A DNA stretch of 13,742 bases from Candidatus Dadabacteria bacterium (GTDB lineage: Bacteria > Desulfobacterota_D > UBA1144 > Nemesobacterales > UBA2774): NCBI GenBank assembly GCA_020027805.1, contig JAHKKQ010000049.1:1-13742 (forward strand). Direction: 5' to 3'. The position numbers and the translations under genes are program-made. Positions 12,052 to 13,742 of this stretch are shown here, one piece after another; the first letter of the stretch is position 1; each line of letters starts with the position of its first letter. The notes under the pieces are model-generated. The model searched no databases, was not told the origin of the DNA, and worked only from the letters and a program-made list of their open reading frames with translations.

Positions 12052-12669
12052 TCACTTCAAGTTTTTAAACCTCATGTAACGGATTTCCCTCCCCTCGGCC
12101 CTGAATTCCTTTTCGTAGGTCGTTTCCGGGCGCCCGGGCATGTGAAGCATGTAGCCGGGTTCAGGGAAAACGGATTCAAACAGATTTATTTTTCTCATCG
12201 TGTATAGGGCGTTTATAATGTAATCACGGTGATCGCTCGCTATCTCCAGGTCCGCTCCCCCTTTCATGATCCCGGAAAGCTTCTTCAGGAATCCGCGGTT
12301 GATTATCCTGTGCTTTATATGCCTGTCCTTGGGCCAGGGGTCTGGGAAATTGATATAGGCAGTCGAGAAGGAGTCGGGGCGGAATATTTCCCCGGCCGCG
12401 ATATCCGCGTCCATGTGAATAAATTTGACGTTCTTCACCCTTTGGCGCCTCGCCCGCTTTACAGCCTTGTTAAACCTTCTCTTTTTTATCTCTATCCCCA
12501 GGTAATTCTTCTCCGGGCTGCCGAGCGCATTTTCGATGAGGAAGTCGCCGTCCCCGAACCCGATCTCGAGCAGGCAATCGTTCCAGTTCCCGAACACCGA
12601 GTTCAGGTCGAGCGGTAAAATGAGGAGGGATATATCGAGAGCCGGATTTATAATCTCCGAATTGTCCAT
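12052..12669 (-). CDS. trmB: tRNA (guanine-N7)-methyltransferase TrmB
   Basis: Methylates N7 of G46 in the variable loop of tRNAs using S-adenosylmethionine. 205 residues, slightly shorter than E. coli TrmB. The Rossmann methyltransferase motif L-E-I-G-F-G-D-G (34-41), Glu60 for SAM ribose binding and H-M-D-A-D (85-89) are present, as are the TrmB signatures N-F-P-D-P-W-P-K (107-114) and T-Y-E-K-E-F-R-A-E-G (184-193). The latter matches the usual T-x-Y/F-E-x-x-x-x-x-x-G motif. Start: the ATG at 12669, although no good Shine-Dalgarno precedes it. It begins 42 nt after the aroB stop, so co-transcription with aroB is likely. Confidence 0.95.
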   Translation of the reverse strand: MDNSEIINPALDISLLILPLDLNSVFGNWNDCLLEIGFGDGDFLIENALGSPEKNYLGIEIKKRRFNKAVKRARRQRVKNVKFIHMDADIAAGEIFRPDSFSTAYINFPDPWPKDRHIKHRIINRGFLKKLSGIMKGGADLEIASDHRDYIINALYTMRKINLFESVFPEPGYMLHMPGRPETTYEKEFRAEGREIRYMRFKNLK

Positions 12670-12711
12670 GGTTGCGGTCGTTCAGAACGTCTTGATATAA
12701 ATGGAGCTTTG

Positions 12712-13742
12712 CTATACGGCATCCCTGATGAGCGATTCGTCGGTTTTAAGCCCGTAGCTGCCGCCGATCTCCGCCATCCGGCCTATAGTTTCCGGGAGGA
12801 CCATCTCGATCTTCCCGCCGCGGGATTTTTTGTCGAGCTTCATCGTATCGATAATATCCTGTATGTTCATGTATTCGGGCATCGATGTCGGAAGTCCCGC
12901 CCTGGTCAGGAGGCGTGTGAGTCTCCCGAGCTCTTCTTCCTTCCATAGCCCCATACCGACTGCTATCTTCCCCTCGGCCGCCATACCGATGGAAATCGCC
13001 TCCCCGTGAGTGATTTTGTAGCCGGATAGATTCTCGACGGCATGACCTATCGTGTGGCCGAAGTTCAGTATCTTCCTCAGGTTCGATTCCCTTTCGTCTT
13101 TCTCGACGACCTCTCCCTTTATTTCGCACCCTCTTTTTATAATTCGGGTCAGGGCCCCCTTGTCGTATGAGAATACGCTGTCCATATTCCGCTCGAGGAA
13201 TAAAAAGAGGTCGTCGTCCTTAATAACGCCGTATTTAATTACCTCGGCGAGGCCTTCCCTTATCTCCTTTTCGTCGAGTGTCAGGAGCGTGTTCACGTCT
13301 ATGTATACCCTCCACGGCTGATGGAACGCGCCGATAAGGTTTTTACCGTGCGGGGTGTCGACGGCGGTCTTTCCGCCTATCGAGCTGTCGACGCATGCGA
13401 CGAGCGTGGTCGGGACCTGGATGCAGGGGATGCCGCGCGTGTATGTAGCTGCGACGTATCCCGCTATATCGCCCACAACTCCCCCGCCGAGCGCTACGAC
13501 GGCGGAGTCCCTGCCGAATTGGTTTTCAAGCATGCGGTCTTCGATCCGGGCTTTCGTATCCCGGCTCTTCTGCTTTTCTCCCGCGGGGAATGCGATAATG
13601 TGTGTCTCTAGTCCCGCCCTTTCGAATTCCTCCAAAAGAGCGTTTCCGTAGAGGCCCTCGACCGTCGAATCGGTGACTATGGCGAATTTATAGGCGAGCC
13701 CGGATTCCTTAATCTCCCACGGGACGCGTCTCAGCAAATCCT
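12712..13742 (-). CDS. aroB: 3-dehydroquinate synthase (5' end outside window)
   Basis: Second step of the shikimate pathway: NAD- and metal-dependent cyclisation of DAHP to 3-dehydroquinate. The visible part is 343 codons and the frame is open to the window edge, where about 15-20 N-terminal residues of the usual 355-365 appear to be missing; a TTG at 13737 is unlikely to be the start. Numbering from that TTG, the NAD-binding G-G-G-V-V-G-D (84-90), P-T-T-L-V-A-C-V-D-S-S-I-G-G-K (109-123) and N-L-I-G-A-F-H-Q-P (133-141) are intact. The metal ligands are Glu165, His228 in N-F-G-H-T-I-G-H, and His244 in T-H-G-E-A. No other shikimate gene is in the window; trmB follows downstream. Confidence 0.96.
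   Translation of the reverse strand, partial: DLLRRVPWEIKESGLAYKFAIVTDSTVEGLYGNALLEEFERAGLETHIIAFPAGEKQKSRDTKARIEDRMLENQFGRDSAVVALGGGVVGDIAGYVAATYTRGIPCIQVPTTLVACVDSSIGGKTAVDTPHGKNLIGAFHQPWRVYIDVNTLLTLDEKEIREGLAEVIKYGVIKDDDLFLFLERNMDSVFSYDKGALTRIIKRGCEIKGEVVEKDERESNLRKILNFGHTIGHAVENLSGYKITHGEAISIGMAAEGKIAVGMGLWKEEELGRLTRLLTRAGLPTSMPEYMNIQDIIDTMKLDKKSRGGKIEMVLPETIGRMAEIGGSYGLKTDESLIRDAV

Noticed and set aside
12709..13651. Plus-strand ORFs opposite aroB
   Set aside because: They overlap intact aroB motifs and have no features of their own.
1..13742. CRISPR array, transposase, integrase, toxin-antitoxin or defence genes
   Set aside because: None is visible on either strand; the only mobile-looking unit is the four-helix-bundle cassette at the left edge.

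Overview
The window is a run of ordinary chromosomal genes from a Gram-negative (diderm) bacterium of moderate GC content. Several things point to a diderm: two small lipoproteins, a periplasmic-type cytochrome c, exported proteins with Sec signal peptides, and a secreted protein ending in an IPTL-CTERM-like sorting tail. I cannot name the lineage with confidence. An uncultivated Desulfobacterota- or Dadabacteria-like group would fit, but that is inference only. Starts are usually preceded by a strong GGAGG Shine-Dalgarno sequence.

Left part (1-5603). The edge holds the last codons of an unknown gene. It is followed at once by an AT-rich cassette encoding a 23S rRNA intervening-sequence type four-helix-bundle protein, frameshifted and flanked by imperfect 25-nt inverted repeats. 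Next come three exported or detoxifying proteins: an unknown secreted protein with a PPC-like domain (792-1601), a signal-peptide-bearing group 1 truncated haemoglobin (1806-2327) and, on the minus strand, glyoxalase I (2442-2822). A secreted beta-propeller-like protein with a C-terminal sorting signal (3085-4008) converges on a two-gene minus-strand unit, a MaoC hydratase followed by a membrane-anchored SGNH hydrolase (5603 to 4092).

Centre (5691-8635, all minus strand). This is an information-processing block in the order tRNA-Ser(GGA), SRP 4.5S RNA (ffs), dnaX, ybaB/ebfC, recR. The protein genes are separated by 3-4 nt. The order resembles the scr-dnaX-yaaK-recR region of Bacillus subtilis.

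Right part (8751-13742). A small lipoprotein and a small cytochrome c lie on the minus strand; the cytochrome gene is followed by a perfect 35-nt palindrome. Divergent from the cytochrome are an enoyl-CoA hydratase/isomerase and a NUDIX hydrolase, probably co-transcribed. An exported DUF4124-like protein then converges on a coiled-coil lipoprotein. Last, trmB lies just downstream of aroB, whose 5' end runs off the window.

I found no CRISPR array, phage, transposase, defence cluster or clearly new multi-gene system. The observations most worth checking are the intervening-sequence-like cassette at the left edge, the tiny Arg-Arg-Arg leader ORF overlapping the 792 gene, the exported globin and the 35-nt palindrome.
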